Below are positions 40,481 to 48,153 of a stretch of 64,000 nt of DNA, in pieces. Made by a program: the position numbers and the translations under genes. Under the pieces are notes generated by a model that saw only the letters and a list, made by a program, of their open reading frames with translations, was not told the origin of the DNA and ran no database searches. Source of the stretch: an archaeon (GTDB lineage: Archaea; Aenigmatarchaeota; Aenigmatarchaeia; GW2011-AR5); the NCBI GenBank assembly GCA_028279825.1, contig JANQNA010000001.1, positions 57,681 to 121,680 of the forward strand. Reading direction: 5' to 3'. Every line of letters starts with the position of its first letter. Positions within the stretch are counted from its first letter, which is position 1.

Positions 40481-41767
40481 CTATGACCACTTTACCTTAA
40501 GGAAATGTGACGCACAGCTCATGCAAGGATCATAAGCACGGATTAATTTCTCAATCTCATGTTCAATATGCTCTTTTGAACGGTTTATGTTATCCTGGAC
40601 AAGCTTGCCGATATCTTTCTCCATGTTTATCTGGTTCTGTGCCGTAGGCACGATAACGTTTGCATTCTTGACTTTTCCCTCTTTGTTTATATTTAGCCTA
40701 TAATATAGCGTACCCCTTGGTGCTTCTATCACACCGACACCAACATTTTCTTCCTTTAGCACCGGTTTTACCAGTGCTTCTTTCTTGAACTTAACATTTT
40801 CCAGAAGGTGAATTGACTGATCTATGGCGTGTAAAATCTCTATACCCTGAGCAAGATTGTTATGGAATATGTTCTTTGACGGGAAAAGTTTCAGATACTC
40901 GGCAGCACTCTTCTTTGTTTCCGGATGCAGTGATTCCTTGTTCAGGTTTATACGTGCCAATGCACCAACCATGAATTCCTTGCCTTCGAATTTGAAACCA
41001 GGTGCCTGTGAATAAGGAATAATTACCTTCTCTAAATGGTCAATATAGTCCTTTTCCTGTATAACACCACCATCTGTGCTCTTTATCTCGCCTTCCAGGA
41101 AAGAAAAGTCTTTTGTTGTCAGTGCAACAAAATCTGTGTGTCTCTCGAAATTCGCATTCCATTTGTGGAACGTATCCATTATGTTCAGGACCAGAGGTCT
41201 TGCATATTTCAGTTCTTTTAGTGCTTTTTCAATTTGTTTCTCATCCGGTGTCTTAAGAAAACCGCCAACAGCCGGTAAAGGTGCATGAACAGGTTTGCCT
41301 GCAATTATTGTACAAAGCGTATTACCGGCGCGTTTGACATCAAAAGAATCGTGAAGTAACTTATGCTCCCGTTCAACGTGTTCACTAAAGTCCAGGATAG
41401 AATCCTTGCCAAGTACGTCCGGCAAGGAAAAGAAGTATAAATGTAAACCATGATCCCTGATCATAAGACCGTAAGTTGCCAGTTTTTTCATGACCAAAGA
41501 CTGTTCTGTTGGTACTATACCCACTGCTTTTTCGACAGCTTCTATACAGCATGTCATATGGGCAATGCTGCATGTACCGCATATGCGCGACATCAGCTGG
41601 GGTAATGTAGCTATAGGCTGGCCTCGTGCAGCCTGCTCGTAGAATCTCTGGTTTTCTGCTATTTCCAGTTTGACGTTTTCTACCTGACTGTCCTTAACTT
41701 TGATGTAAAGATTAGCATGACCTTCCATTTTCGTTAAGTTCTCAAGTGTTATATCAAAGCTGTGCAT
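40481..41767 (-). CDS. [NiFe]-hydrogenase large subunit (group 3-like)
   Basis: 428 residues. NiFe ligands: N-terminal R-I-C-G-T-C near 61-66 and C-terminal D-P-C-M-S-C-A-S-H near 413-421. The body (ILDFSEHVEREHKLLHDSFDVKRAGNTLCTIIAGKPVHAPLPAVGGFLK) fits cytosolic group 3 (sulfhydrogenase/MvhA-like) enzymes. Only seven residues (FLKVKWS) follow the last His; the usual cleaved tail would be this short peptide. It overlaps the small subunit gene by 14 bases. Evolves or takes up H2 with an unknown electron partner. Confidence 0.93.
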   Translation of the reverse strand: MHSFDITLENLTKMEGHANLYIKVKDSQVENVKLEIAENQRFYEQAARGQPIATLPQLMSRICGTCSIAHMTCCIEAVEKAVGIVPTEQSLVMKKLATYGLMIRDHGLHLYFFSLPDVLGKDSILDFSEHVEREHKLLHDSFDVKRAGNTLCTIIAGKPVHAPLPAVGGFLKTPDEKQIEKALKELKYARPLVLNIMDTFHKWNANFERHTDFVALTTKDFSFLEGEIKSTDGGVIQEKDYIDHLEKVIIPYSQAPGFKFEGKEFMVGALARINLNKESLHPETKKSAAEYLKLFPSKNIFHNNLAQGIEILHAIDQSIHLLENVKFKKEALVKPVLKEENVGVGVIEAPRGTLYYRLNINKEGKVKNANVIVPTAQNQINMEKDIGKLVQDNINRSKEHIEHEIEKLIRAYDPCMSCASHFLKVKWS

Positions 41768-42236
41768 TTACACCAAACTCCTTCAAGTGCTTATTCACCA
41801 CTGTCAGAAAAGTTGACGGTTCCATCGGGCAACCTGGTATATTGTCATCAACCTGGACAACCTTGTTAACCGGCAAAACTGTGTCGCTGTATTTGAACAT
41901 CTCAACAATGGGCTGTATTTCCTTTTTCCTTGCTTCATCAAAATTGTTTCTTTGTGCAGACGGCATGCCTGTAACAGCGCATGAACCAACGGCTATCAAC
42001 TTTTTACAGTTCTGTCTTATCTCCTTTACTTCTGCCTCGGCTTTGGAGTTGGATATAGCCCCTTCAACGAATGCTATGTCAAGATTTGTCTTATCGTTCT
42101 TTTTTCTCAAAGCTCTAAGGTAACAGATGTCCATTACTTCTGTTATTTTATCATAATAGTCATTCAGGATTTCTGTAAAGACTATTGTATTGTCTTCACA
42201 GCAGCTGAATGTAAACCAACCTACGCGTAGTTTCAT
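41754..42236 (-). CDS. [NiFe]-hydrogenase small subunit
   Basis: 160 residues. The Fe-S ligands visible are S-C-C in GWFTFSCCEDN near 11-13, G-S-C-A near 84-87 and I-P-G-C-P-M near 135-140, which together bind the proximal [4Fe4S] cluster. The length fits the short soluble small subunits of group 3 enzymes that carry a single proximal cluster. AFVEGAIS is the conserved strand before the helix. It is coupled to the downstream large subunit and immediately follows the DMT transporter gene. Confidence 0.93.
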   Translation of the reverse strand: MKLRVGWFTFSCCEDNTIVFTEILNDYYDKITEVMDICYLRALRKKNDKTNLDIAFVEGAISNSKAEAEVKEIRQNCKKLIAVGSCAVTGMPSAQRNNFDEARKKEIQPIVEMFKYSDTVLPVNKVVQVDDNIPGCPMEPSTFLTVVNKHLKEFGVNAQL

Positions 42237-43132
42237 TAAATCGCCCTCTGTTCTGACTTTAGATTAACAACCAGGTAGGCACCAATAAGTATGATTGCTG
42301 AACCGGCTAGCTGCATCATTGGTGCAGGTTCACCCAGGAATGTAATACCCAGTACAAGTGTTACAACCGGTGCCAAAAGCAACAGGACAGCTGCCTTTGA
42401 TACGTTTATGTAACGAAGCGCCCAGTAATAGAATAATACATACAGGAACAGCATGAATACCGATATTCCTATGTTCATGATCTGTACTGTCGTAAGCGAC
42501 AGTAATACTGAAACTTTTCCAGTGAGCAGGACAACGCCCATCAGGATAAGACCGCCGAAGAACATTCTGCCAAAGGATACGATAAAGTTTGTTTCTCCCT
42601 TGATCATAGCTTTTCTCGCTATCACATTCTCAGCTGCCCAGAGTATGGTGGCACCTATAATCATTAGGTCTCCCAGCTGCGGATTCATCCACAACTCTGA
42701 AGGGTTGATACTGGTCATGTATATAGCTACGGTACCAAGGAACATCAATATCATTGCTGACAAGTACTTTTTGGATATTTTTTCCTTTAGAAATATGAAG
42801 GCGAATACTGCCACGTATAAAGGCAGTGTTTTATGCAGGAATGCTCCATGTCCGGAAGTAGTCAGCTTAAGTCCCGAGAAGAACAACAGGAACGCGAAAG
42901 AACCACCCACCACTGCTATAGCTGCTATATATTTCCATGAAACCGGTCTTGCCTTGCCTTTTGACATAGCCAAAGAAAGTGCCAGGAAAATAACACCGAC
43001 GATTATTGCCCTCACAGCCGTAAAGACGGTCGGATCAATGCCAACAACAAATATCTTGTTCACAGGAATGGCAATACCGCTGACCAATGCTGTTAATAAT
43101 GCCAGTATTGTACCTGCTATTTCCTTGTTCAT
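42236..43132 (-). CDS. EamA/DMT-family membrane transporter
   Basis: 298 residues, ten transmembrane helices in two EamA halves (AIPVNKIFVVGIDPTVFTAVRAIIVGVIFLALSL and the repeated VIARKAMIKGETNFIVSFGRMFFGGLILMGVVLLTG). C-terminal VVTLVLGITFLGEPAPMMQLAGSAIILIGAYLV is the standard EamA closing motif. Exports or imports small metabolites; the substrate is unknown. It sits inside the hydrogenase operon, overlapping the hypothetical gene upstream by 4 bases and the small subunit gene by one base. Confidence 0.9.
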   Translation of the reverse strand: MNKEIAGTILALLTALVSGIAIPVNKIFVVGIDPTVFTAVRAIIVGVIFLALSLAMSKGKARPVSWKYIAAIAVVGGSFAFLLFFSGLKLTTSGHGAFLHKTLPLYVAVFAFIFLKEKISKKYLSAMILMFLGTVAIYMTSINPSELWMNPQLGDLMIIGATILWAAENVIARKAMIKGETNFIVSFGRMFFGGLILMGVVLLTGKVSVLLSLTTVQIMNIGISVFMLFLYVLFYYWALRYINVSKAAVLLLLAPVVTLVLGITFLGEPAPMMQLAGSAIILIGAYLVVNLKSEQRAI

Positions 43133-43644
43133 TCGACAACCTCTTTGGCTTTACGAACTTTTTCGGCCATTTCTTTGTCGAGCTTCTCAACAACAAAGTT
43201 CCAGTGTGTAACAACGTTGTCATTCTCATCAACATCACAGAAATCTGTTCGGAAATCCCTTTCTCCCAAATCTGTTAAAACCCGTGCTTTCTCCAACTCT
43301 ACGGAAAGAACGGACCCGACTCTTGTTCTGCAAGCAACAGGATCGAAATCCCCCATTTTTTCATACCTACTATCGATCATATCGTCATGGTTGAAAAGAA
43401 AATAATCATGTATTACAGCCTCGTCTATCTCTTTCTTTCCTTTGTCTATTGCTATAAGCGAGCATGCCGCAAAAGCAACTGCCGGAATTTTCTCAGCATC
43501 CTTTGGTATCGGTTTTCCACTTTTCACAATATCTAAAAGATCGTCAAGCTTTTCCTGCGTAATATTGCCCCTCTTGACCAGCGTGCCTGCACATGGCAGG
43601 GCATATTTCATAAATAGCATACGGCTTTTTTCCTCAATCTCCAA
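43129..43644 (-). CDS. Unidentified protein in the hydrogenase/HypC operon
   Basis: 171 residues from TTG 43644; the ATG at 43621 (MLFMKYALPCAG) is a shorter option. Helical N-terminus with KYALPCAGTLVKRGNITQEKLDDLLDIVKSGK, then AVAFAACSLIAIDKGKKEIDEAVIHDYFLFNHDDMIDSRYEKMGDFDPVACRTRVGSVLSVE. H-D-Y and D-x-x-x-C suggest a metal-binding or nucleotide-binding site. I do not recognise a family. Position between hypC and the structural genes suggests a role in hydrogenase assembly. A good SD/ATG in another frame upstream hints at a frameshift (see findings). Confidence 0.6.
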   Translation of the reverse strand: MEIEEKSRMLFMKYALPCAGTLVKRGNITQEKLDDLLDIVKSGKPIPKDAEKIPAVAFAACSLIAIDKGKKEIDEAVIHDYFLFNHDDMIDSRYEKMGDFDPVACRTRVGSVLSVELEKARVLTDLGERDFRTDFCDVDENDNVVTHWNFVVEKLDKEMAEKVRKAKEVVE

Positions 43645-43675
43645 TACCCTTCAACTCCGGTGAATCGTATCCCAT
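43634..43675 (-). CDS. 13-codon ORF overlapping the next gene (MGYDSPELKGIGD)
   Basis: ATG at 43675 with SD gaggta about 5 bases upstream (just after the HypC stop); TGA at 43636-43634. It is out of frame with the following 171-residue gene and overlaps its TTG by 11 bases. It may be the true N-terminus of that gene displaced by a frameshift, a programmed frameshift site, or a coupling peptide. Confidence 0.35.
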   Translation of the reverse strand: MGYDSPELKGIGD

Positions 43676-43685
43676 ATAATTACCT

Positions 43686-43847
43686 CTACTCTACCTTCTC
43701 TACAGCCATTCCAGACGTGCAATAAACACGATCGCCTATGGATACCTTTAGCAGGTCTATCCTGACTTCCTCAACCTTGTCCCCAATTTCAACAATAGCC
43801 CTGTTACCATCAATTTTGATTACTTTTCCCTGGGAAGTAACGCACAT
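43686..43847 (-). CDS. hypC: Hydrogenase assembly chaperone HypC/HupF family
   Basis: 53-residue reverse-strand frame: M-C-V-T-S-Q-G-K-V-I-K-I-D-G-N-R-A-I-V-E-I-G near the start, then EVRIDLLKVSIGDRVY and CTSGMAVEKVE. The obligatory Cys2 and the OB-like body, D-L-L-K-V-S-I-G-D-x-V, are HypC hallmarks; it carries the Fe(CN)2CO group to the large subunit and binds it. Slightly shorter than usual (70-90) at the C-terminus. A TATA-like aaatatac about 23 bases upstream (near 43870) suggests this is the first gene of the hydrogenase operon. HypA, B, D, E and F are not in the window. Confidence 0.85.
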   Translation of the reverse strand: MCVTSQGKVIKIDGNRAIVEIGDKVEEVRIDLLKVSIGDRVYCTSGMAVEKVE

Positions 43848-43974
43848 TTCTATACATTTTCTGTTGTATATTTATTGGTATCATTACGCATAAATTACCC
43901 CAATATGCCATAATAGCGTTTTGAAATGTCAAGGTTAAGCTTTAAAACCTATTCGTCCAAAAGAAATATTGTTC

Positions 43975-44005
43975 TCCATGTTTCTCAAATTTGATTTTAC
44001 ATGGA
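43975..44005 (+). promoter_or_regulatory. 5' hairpin before rpo7
   Basis: TCCATGT (43975-43981) and ACATGGA (43999-44005) form a 7-base stem with a 17-base AT-rich loop, 23 bases before the rpo7 ATG. With a TATA-like ctttaaaacc near 43940, it would be near the 5' end of the message of the Rpo7-Spt4-S24e-S27ae operon. An autoregulatory or attenuator role is possible; chance cannot be excluded. Confidence 0.35.
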
Positions 44006-44027
44006 AATAAACTAATGAGGTTCGAGA

Positions 44028-44582
44028 ATGTTCAAGATACTGAAAGTAAAAGATGAAGTAAGAGTACCGCCTGTAAAATTTGATTTACAGCTGGATCAGG
44101 CTGTAAAAGAAAGCCTACAGGAACAAATAGAGGGTAAAATGAACTCTGATATCGGCGTGTATTTGGTTATAACAGAGGTTCTTTCAGTGGGCGATGGCAA
44201 GATAATGCCTGAGGATGGTGCAATATATTATCCTGTCGAATTCAAGATGCTTGCCTATAAGCCGGAAATAAATGAGATAGTGCTTGGGGAGGTTGTGGAT
44301 GTAACAGAATTCGGTGCATTCACAAGAATAGGTCCATTAGACGCATTAGTGCATGTGAGCCAGATAATGGACGACAAGATATCTTATGATGCTAAAAACG
44401 CTATATTTACTGGTAAGAAAACTGGCATAAAACTGAAGGAAGGTGACATAATCCGTGCCAGAATTGTCGGTGTGTCTCTGGGAAAAGGCCGCAGCAAAGT
44501 TTCACTGACAATGCGCCAGCCATGTCTGGGCTCAATAGAGTGGATAAACAAGGACAAACGCAACAAGAAGAAAGAGAAGTGA
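44028..44582 (+). CDS. rpo7: RNA polymerase subunit Rpo7 (RpoE')
   Basis: 184 residues. Part of the stalk of archaeal RNA polymerase. N-terminal tip domain: FKILKVKDEVRVPPVKFDLQLDQAVKESLQEQIEG. C-terminal S1/OB domain: GEVVDVTEFGAFTRIGPLDALVHVSQIMDD...IRARIVGVSLGKGRSKVSLTMRQPCLGSIEWI. SD gaggtt precedes the ATG. It begins the conserved archaeal string Rpo7-Spt4-S24e-S27ae. Confidence 0.96.
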   Translation: MFKILKVKDEVRVPPVKFDLQLDQAVKESLQEQIEGKMNSDIGVYLVITEVLSVGDGKIMPEDGAIYYPVEFKMLAYKPEINEIVLGEVVDVTEFGAFTRIGPLDALVHVSQIMDDKISYDAKNAIFTGKKTGIKLKEGDIIRARIVGVSLGKGRSKVSLTMRQPCLGSIEWINKDKRNKKKEK

Positions 44583-44586
44583 TGAT

Positions 44587-44766
44587 ATGGTAAAAAGAGC
44601 ATGTAAGGACTGTAAAAGAATTCTCAAGGGAACAACATGTCCTGTCTGCAAAACAAGCAACATAACGACAAGCTTTCAGGGCGTTATCGTGATATTTGAT
44701 GTTGAATCGGACGTGGCAAAAAAACTCGGCATAACTGCGCCAGGTAAGTATGCCATAAAGGTATAG
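44587..44766 (+). CDS. spt4: Transcription elongation factor Spt4 (RpoE'')
   Basis: 59 residues, read directly from the sequence: M-V-K-R-A-C-K-D-C-K-R-I-L near the start, then C-P-V-C in GTTCPVCKTSNITTSFQG, then VIVIFDVESDVAKKLGITAPGKYAIKV. Two C-x-x-C knuckles bind zinc and the FDVESDVAKKLG helix/strand contacts Spt5 NGN. It associates with Spt5 to aid elongation. It starts 4 bases after the Rpo7 stop. Full-length for archaeal Spt4. Confidence 0.93.
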   Translation: MVKRACKDCKRILKGTTCPVCKTSNITTSFQGVIVIFDVESDVAKKLGITAPGKYAIKV

Positions 44767-44776
44767 GTGAATTTTA

Positions 44777-45220
44777 GTGAAAATAGAAGTGAAAGAAGAG
44801 AAACAAAACAGATTCCTGAAAAGGAAAGAGTTAGAAGTAATTATAGAACATCCGGAAGAGGCAACGCCTTCAATGGTTTCCGTACAGCAGCTTCTTGCAA
44901 AACAACTCGGCTCCGCCGCTGATAAAACGGAAATAAAGGAAGTCCACACAGCTCCTGGATCAACAAAGTCAAAATGTCTGGTATTTGTTTGGGACGAGAA
45001 AACTGTAAAAGATTTATCTAAAAAAGAAGTAAAAGAGGAAGCTAGTGAAGCTGCTTCTACAGAACAGCCTTCTAAGGCCACAGAACAGGAGGCAGAAGTT
45101 GTAGCAGAGCAGGTAGCCGAGGATGTAAAGGAAGAGCCTAAGGAAAAGGTGGAAGAACAAATAGAGGAAGTTGTTGAAGAAACAGAAAAAGAGAAGGATA
45201 AAGAGGAGAAAAGTGAATAG
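44777..45220 (+). CDS. rps24e: 30S ribosomal protein S24e with long acidic tail
   Basis: 147 residues, GTG start at 44777 after SD ggtga. Residues 1-85 are S24e (KIEVKEEKQNRFLKRKELEVIIEHPEEATPSMVSVQQLLAKQL...AAD KTEIKEVHTAPGSTKSKCLVFVWDE). The rest (about 86-147) is Glu/Lys/Ala/Val-rich and acidic, absent from typical archaeal S24e of about 100 residues. A disordered or coiled extension is expected, perhaps contacting other ribosomal proteins such as the basic S27ae encoded next. Confidence 0.93.
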   Translation: MKIEVKEEKQNRFLKRKELEVIIEHPEEATPSMVSVQQLLAKQLGSAADKTEIKEVHTAPGSTKSKCLVFVWDEKTVKDLSKKEVKEEASEAASTEQPSKATEQEAEVVAEQVAEDVKEEPKEKVEEQIEEVVEETEKEKDKEEKSE

Positions 45221-45222
45221 TT

Positions 45223-45474
45223 ATGGCTGATGAACCAAAGACAGAAGAGGCCCCAAAGAAGAAGGCTGACAAGAAGGAAAAGAAGTCACAAAAGGAGCGT
45301 CCACGCTCAAAGAAGAAACATACAAAGGTAAAGGTATGGAAGTTGTATGATACTAAAAACGGATTGACAAGAAAGAATGAGCACTGCCCGAGATGCGGTG
45401 CCGGTACATTCCTCGCAAAATACAAAACACGTAAATACTGCGGTAAATGCGGCTGGTCACAGATCAGCAAGTAA
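45223..45474 (+). CDS. rps27ae: 30S ribosomal protein S27ae
   Basis: 83 residues. The C-terminal half is the zinc ribbon: KVWKLYDTKNGLTRKNEHCPRCGAGTFLAKYKTRKYCGKCGWSQ, with C-x-x-C pairs at CPRC and CGKC. The N-terminal 40 residues are Lys-rich (KTEEAPKKKADKKEKKSQKERPRSKKKHTK), an extension longer than in most archaeal orthologs (about 50-60 residues). Adjacent to S24e as usual. No ubiquitin fusion. Confidence 0.94.
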   Translation: MADEPKTEEAPKKKADKKEKKSQKERPRSKKKHTKVKVWKLYDTKNGLTRKNEHCPRCGAGTFLAKYKTRKYCGKCGWSQISK

Positions 45475-45500
45475 TCATATTCTTCAAAGGAGGGATTTGT

Positions 45501-46082
45501 ATGGCAGAGGCAATAGACTTTTCACACCTTGTAGACAGCGTAAAGGGATTATCAGAAAAACAACTAACACAGCACTTTACGCTATACCAGGGCTACGTGA
45601 AAAAACTTAATGAAATAGAAGATAAGCTGAAGACAGAAGACAAAGCAAAAGCTAACTTTTCCTTTGGTGAGTTCTCTGAGCTTATGCGGAGACGATCAGT
45701 TGCTTTCAACGGAACACACCTTCATGAAGCGTACTTTGAGAATCTAGAGCCGGTAGGTGAACCACAGCAAATCAAAGATTTGCTGAACGATGCATTTGGG
45801 TCTGTAGATAAATGGAAGGAAGATATGAAAGCGTCGGCTGTATCCACACCAGGTTGGGTTTTGTTGACATGGGACAAAACGGAAGAGAAACTCAAGAACT
45901 GGATACTCTTTGAGCACAACATAGGACTTCCTGTACATCAGAACATTGTTCTTGCACTGGATTGCTGGGAACATGCGTTCATGATAGACTACGGGATAGA
46001 CAAGCCAACATATGTGAAAACATTCCTGGAGAACATAAACTGGGATGTTGTCGACAAGCGTTTAAAGGAATTCATGAAATAG
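45501..46082 (+). CDS. sodA: Superoxide dismutase (Fe/Mn)
   Basis: 193 residues from ATG 45501, with SD aaaggaggg 7 bases upstream; the open frame runs further 5' but through S27ae. Disproportionates superoxide. Metal ligands: His in LSEKQLTQHFTLYQGYVKKLN (about 27), His in FNGTHLHEAYF, and Asp/His in DCWEHAFMIDYG. The T-Q-H-F-T-L-Y-Q-G-Y-V segment differs from the common H-H-x-x-H-H-x-x-Y-V. Oxygen defence alongside OGG and thiol systems. The gene interrupts the usual S27ae-Kae1 neighbourhood. Confidence 0.93.
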   Translation: MAEAIDFSHLVDSVKGLSEKQLTQHFTLYQGYVKKLNEIEDKLKTEDKAKANFSFGEFSELMRRRSVAFNGTHLHEAYFENLEPVGEPQQIKDLLNDAFGSVDKWKEDMKASAVSTPGWVLLTWDKTEEKLKNWILFEHNIGLPVHQNIVLALDCWEHAFMIDYGIDKPTYVKTFLENINWDVVDKRLKEFMK

Positions 46083-46086
46083 TATT

Positions 46087-46764
46087 ATGACAAAACTTGT
46101 CTGCTTTGACTTTGACGACGTAATTGTAGACAACAGAATACTTCTCAAGCTGCCATTCATAGGCAACAGGTTCAAAAGAATGGAACTTGGAGTAGAGTAT
46201 CTAGAGGGCAGTTTAGACCCTAAGAAGTTCAGTGTTTTTTCCAAAAACCTTTTAGAAAGTCTCAAAGGTGTGGAAGCAAAAACCATAGAGAAGTATCTTC
46301 TAAAAATACGTTTGCATAAAGGTGTAAAAGAAGTATTTGAGCATGTGAGCAAAGACCACAAAATCGTTATAGTAAGCACAAACGATGAAACATTCATAAA
46401 AAAGTTCCTTGAGAAACACAATCTTTTGCAGCACGTTTCACATGTCTATGCCACCAAATATGAAATTAAGAATGGTATTCTTACTGGAAAGGTAAGCGGT
46501 GATGCTCTGAAAACAGAAAAGCTTGGTGTAATTCCTGTGCTGAAGAAAAGATACAAAGCGAAGCCGGGCAATATAGTTTATGTTGGTGATGGTTTAACGG
46601 ATTTACCGTTAATGAAAAAAACAGGCGTGGGAATACTGTTTAATCCAAATACGTTTACAAAAGCGGAGATATTTTTGGATAAGACGTTGAAGAAGAAAAT
46701 TAATGCAAACAAACTGTTTTTAGTGGAAAATAAAGATTTGAGAAAAGTCTTAGCCTACATATGA
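46087..46764 (+). CDS. HAD-family phosphatase, SerB-like
   Basis: 225 residues. Motif I is CFDFDDVIVDN (nucleophile Asp), motif II VIVSTNDE, motif III Lys in ..ALKTEKLGVIPVLKKRY, motif IV YVGDGLTDLPLMKK. The cap region ESLKGVEAKTIEKYLLKIRLHKGVKEVFEHV fits the C1-type phosphoserine phosphatase group. Substrate not fixed: phosphoserine is likely but other small phosphates are possible. It overlaps the minus-strand gene by 15 bases. Confidence 0.88.
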   Translation: MTKLVCFDFDDVIVDNRILLKLPFIGNRFKRMELGVEYLEGSLDPKKFSVFSKNLLESLKGVEAKTIEKYLLKIRLHKGVKEVFEHVSKDHKIVIVSTNDETFIKKFLEKHNLLQHVSHVYATKYEIKNGILTGKVSGDALKTEKLGVIPVLKKRYKAKPGNIVYVGDGLTDLPLMKKTGVGILFNPNTFTKAEIFLDKTLKKKINANKLFLVENKDLRKVLAYI

Positions 46765-47073
46765 TTGCTTGGCTGTGGCGCCTTTTGTGTTTCTGAGTTT
46801 TTCGAAATGCTGCTTGTATCTGTCCCATGTTTTCTTTGCAATGTCTCCGCGGAGAACCTTGACAGCAACCATTTTCGGGCCTGTTCTTGTCTGGTTGTAG
46901 TCAACAAGTAAAATATCATTCTTTTTTACCTGCTTGCTTATGTGCGGGTCTATACCCAGGGTTATGAGGTTTTCGTCCCACATATCCAGAAGTGCCTGTG
47001 TATTGTTTTCGAAGGATACAATATTCTTGTCATCGCTGTGAAATATCTCAACAACCTTTCCTACATGATACAT
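46750..47073 (-). CDS. Unidentified small basic protein
   Basis: 107 residues from ATG 47073 (MYHVGKVVEIFHSDDKN). Beta-rich N-terminal half, KNDILLVDYNQTRTGPKMVAVKVLRGDIAKKTWDRYKQHFEKLRN, then a basic tail. The pattern of strands looks OB- or Sm-like. It is transcribed divergently from Kae1 across a shared TATA region, so it may be a translation- or tRNA-linked factor. No family recognised; an ATG 42 bases upstream lies within the promoter. Confidence 0.55.
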   Translation of the reverse strand: MYHVGKVVEIFHSDDKNIVSFENNTQALLDMWDENLITLGIDPHISKQVKKNDILLVDYNQTRTGPKMVAVKVLRGDIAKKTWDRYKQHFEKLRNTKGATAKQSYVG

Positions 47074-47096
47074 GTACTCAATGTGGAAGGAAAAGC

Positions 47097-47104
47097 TTAT
47101 AAAA
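47097..47104. promoter_or_regulatory. Shared bidirectional TATA box
   Basis: TTATAAAA is 20-27 bases before the kae1 ATG (47124, plus) and 24-31 before the ATG at 47073 (minus). The 50-base divergent gap contains no other TATA-like sequence, so one box probably serves both directions. Confidence 0.5.
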
Positions 47105-47123
47105 CAAGTAAACATTTGTACAT

Positions 47124-48101
47124 ATGATATGCCTAGGAATTGAGTCTACTGCGCACACTTTTGGAATTGGTATTGTAGAAGACGGTGAGATACTGGCGAA
47201 TGAAAAAGACATGTTTGTGCCTGAAAAGGGCGGGATAAATCCGCTGGATGCAAAAAACCATCATGAGAAAGTAAAACAAAAGGTTCTGGAAGACGCACTG
47301 GCAAAGGCAAGAATCACAAAAAAAGACATTGATCTAGTTGCTTATGCGGCCGGACCTGGATTACCGCCTTGCCTGAAGGTCGGTGCATTATTTGCCAAGG
47401 AACTCGGAAAGAACAAGAAAGTTATAGAAGTCAATCATGCTGTTGCTCATATAGAGATCGGCCGCCATGTCTGCGGTATTCTGGATCCAATAGTTGTTTA
47501 CGTATCCGGCGGTAACACACAGATAATCGGTTATGCTGCCGGACGATACCGGGTATTTGGTGAGACACAGGATATACCAATAGGCAATGCAATTGATGTT
47601 TTCATCAGAGAAACATACGGCAAAGACAAGAAAGCTGAAACGTTCGGTGGGCCTATACTGGAGAGGCTTGCTACTGGAAAGTATTTGGAGCTTCCATATG
47701 TTGTAAAAGGAATGGATTTGTCTTTTACTGGCATAACCACGGCTGCAATAAACAAGTTCCGTAAAGGTGAAAAGATAGAAGATCTGTGTTTCTCTTTTCA
47801 GGAAACATGTTTTGCTATGCTGACAGAGGTAACGGAAAGAGCTTTGGCTCATACAGGCAAGAAGGATGTTCTGCTTGTAGGCGGAGTTGCCGCCAGTAAA
47901 GCATTCCGCCAGATGATTGAGGTTATGTGTGACGAACGTGGGGCTAAAGCCTTTACGGTTCCTCCGGAACTGGCTGGTGACCAGGGCGCAATGATCGCAT
48001 GGAACGGTGTGCTTGCGCACATAAATGGCCAGAAAGGTACAAGAAAGGCCGATTTTAATCCTTTGTGGCGTGTTGACCAAGTAGACGTAAAGTGGATGTA
48101 A
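47124..48101 (+). CDS. kae1: Kae1, tRNA threonylcarbamoyladenosine transferase (KEOPS)
   Basis: 325 residues. Transfers the threonylcarbamoyl group to A37 of ANN-decoding tRNAs. ASKHA fold: ICLGIESTAHTFGIGIVEDGE near 2-22, the metal-binding H-A-V-A-H near 107-111, the phosphate loop VVYVSGGNTQII and closing AGDQGAMIAWNGV. It is the stand-alone Kae1 without the C-terminal Bud32 kinase fusion found in many euryarchaea. Bud32, Cgi121 and Pcc1 are not in the window. Confidence 0.95.
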   Translation: MICLGIESTAHTFGIGIVEDGEILANEKDMFVPEKGGINPLDAKNHHEKVKQKVLEDALAKARITKKDIDLVAYAAGPGLPPCLKVGALFAKELGKNKKVIEVNHAVAHIEIGRHVCGILDPIVVYVSGGNTQIIGYAAGRYRVFGETQDIPIGNAIDVFIRETYGKDKKAETFGGPILERLATGKYLELPYVVKGMDLSFTGITTAAINKFRKGEKIEDLCFSFQETCFAMLTEVTERALAHTGKKDVLLVGGVAASKAFRQMIEVMCDERGAKAFTVPPELAGDQGAMIAWNGVLAHINGQKGTRKADFNPLWRVDQVDVKWM

Positions 48102-48153
48102 TCTTCACGTGATTGATTTCTTTACTTAAGAATCTTTTGGCTTTATTGTTTGT

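Noticed and set aside
43861..44027. tRNA or small RNA gene in the gap before rpo7
   Set aside because: No acceptor or T-arm pattern (GGTTCRA); only a single 7-base hairpin, listed as possible leader structure.
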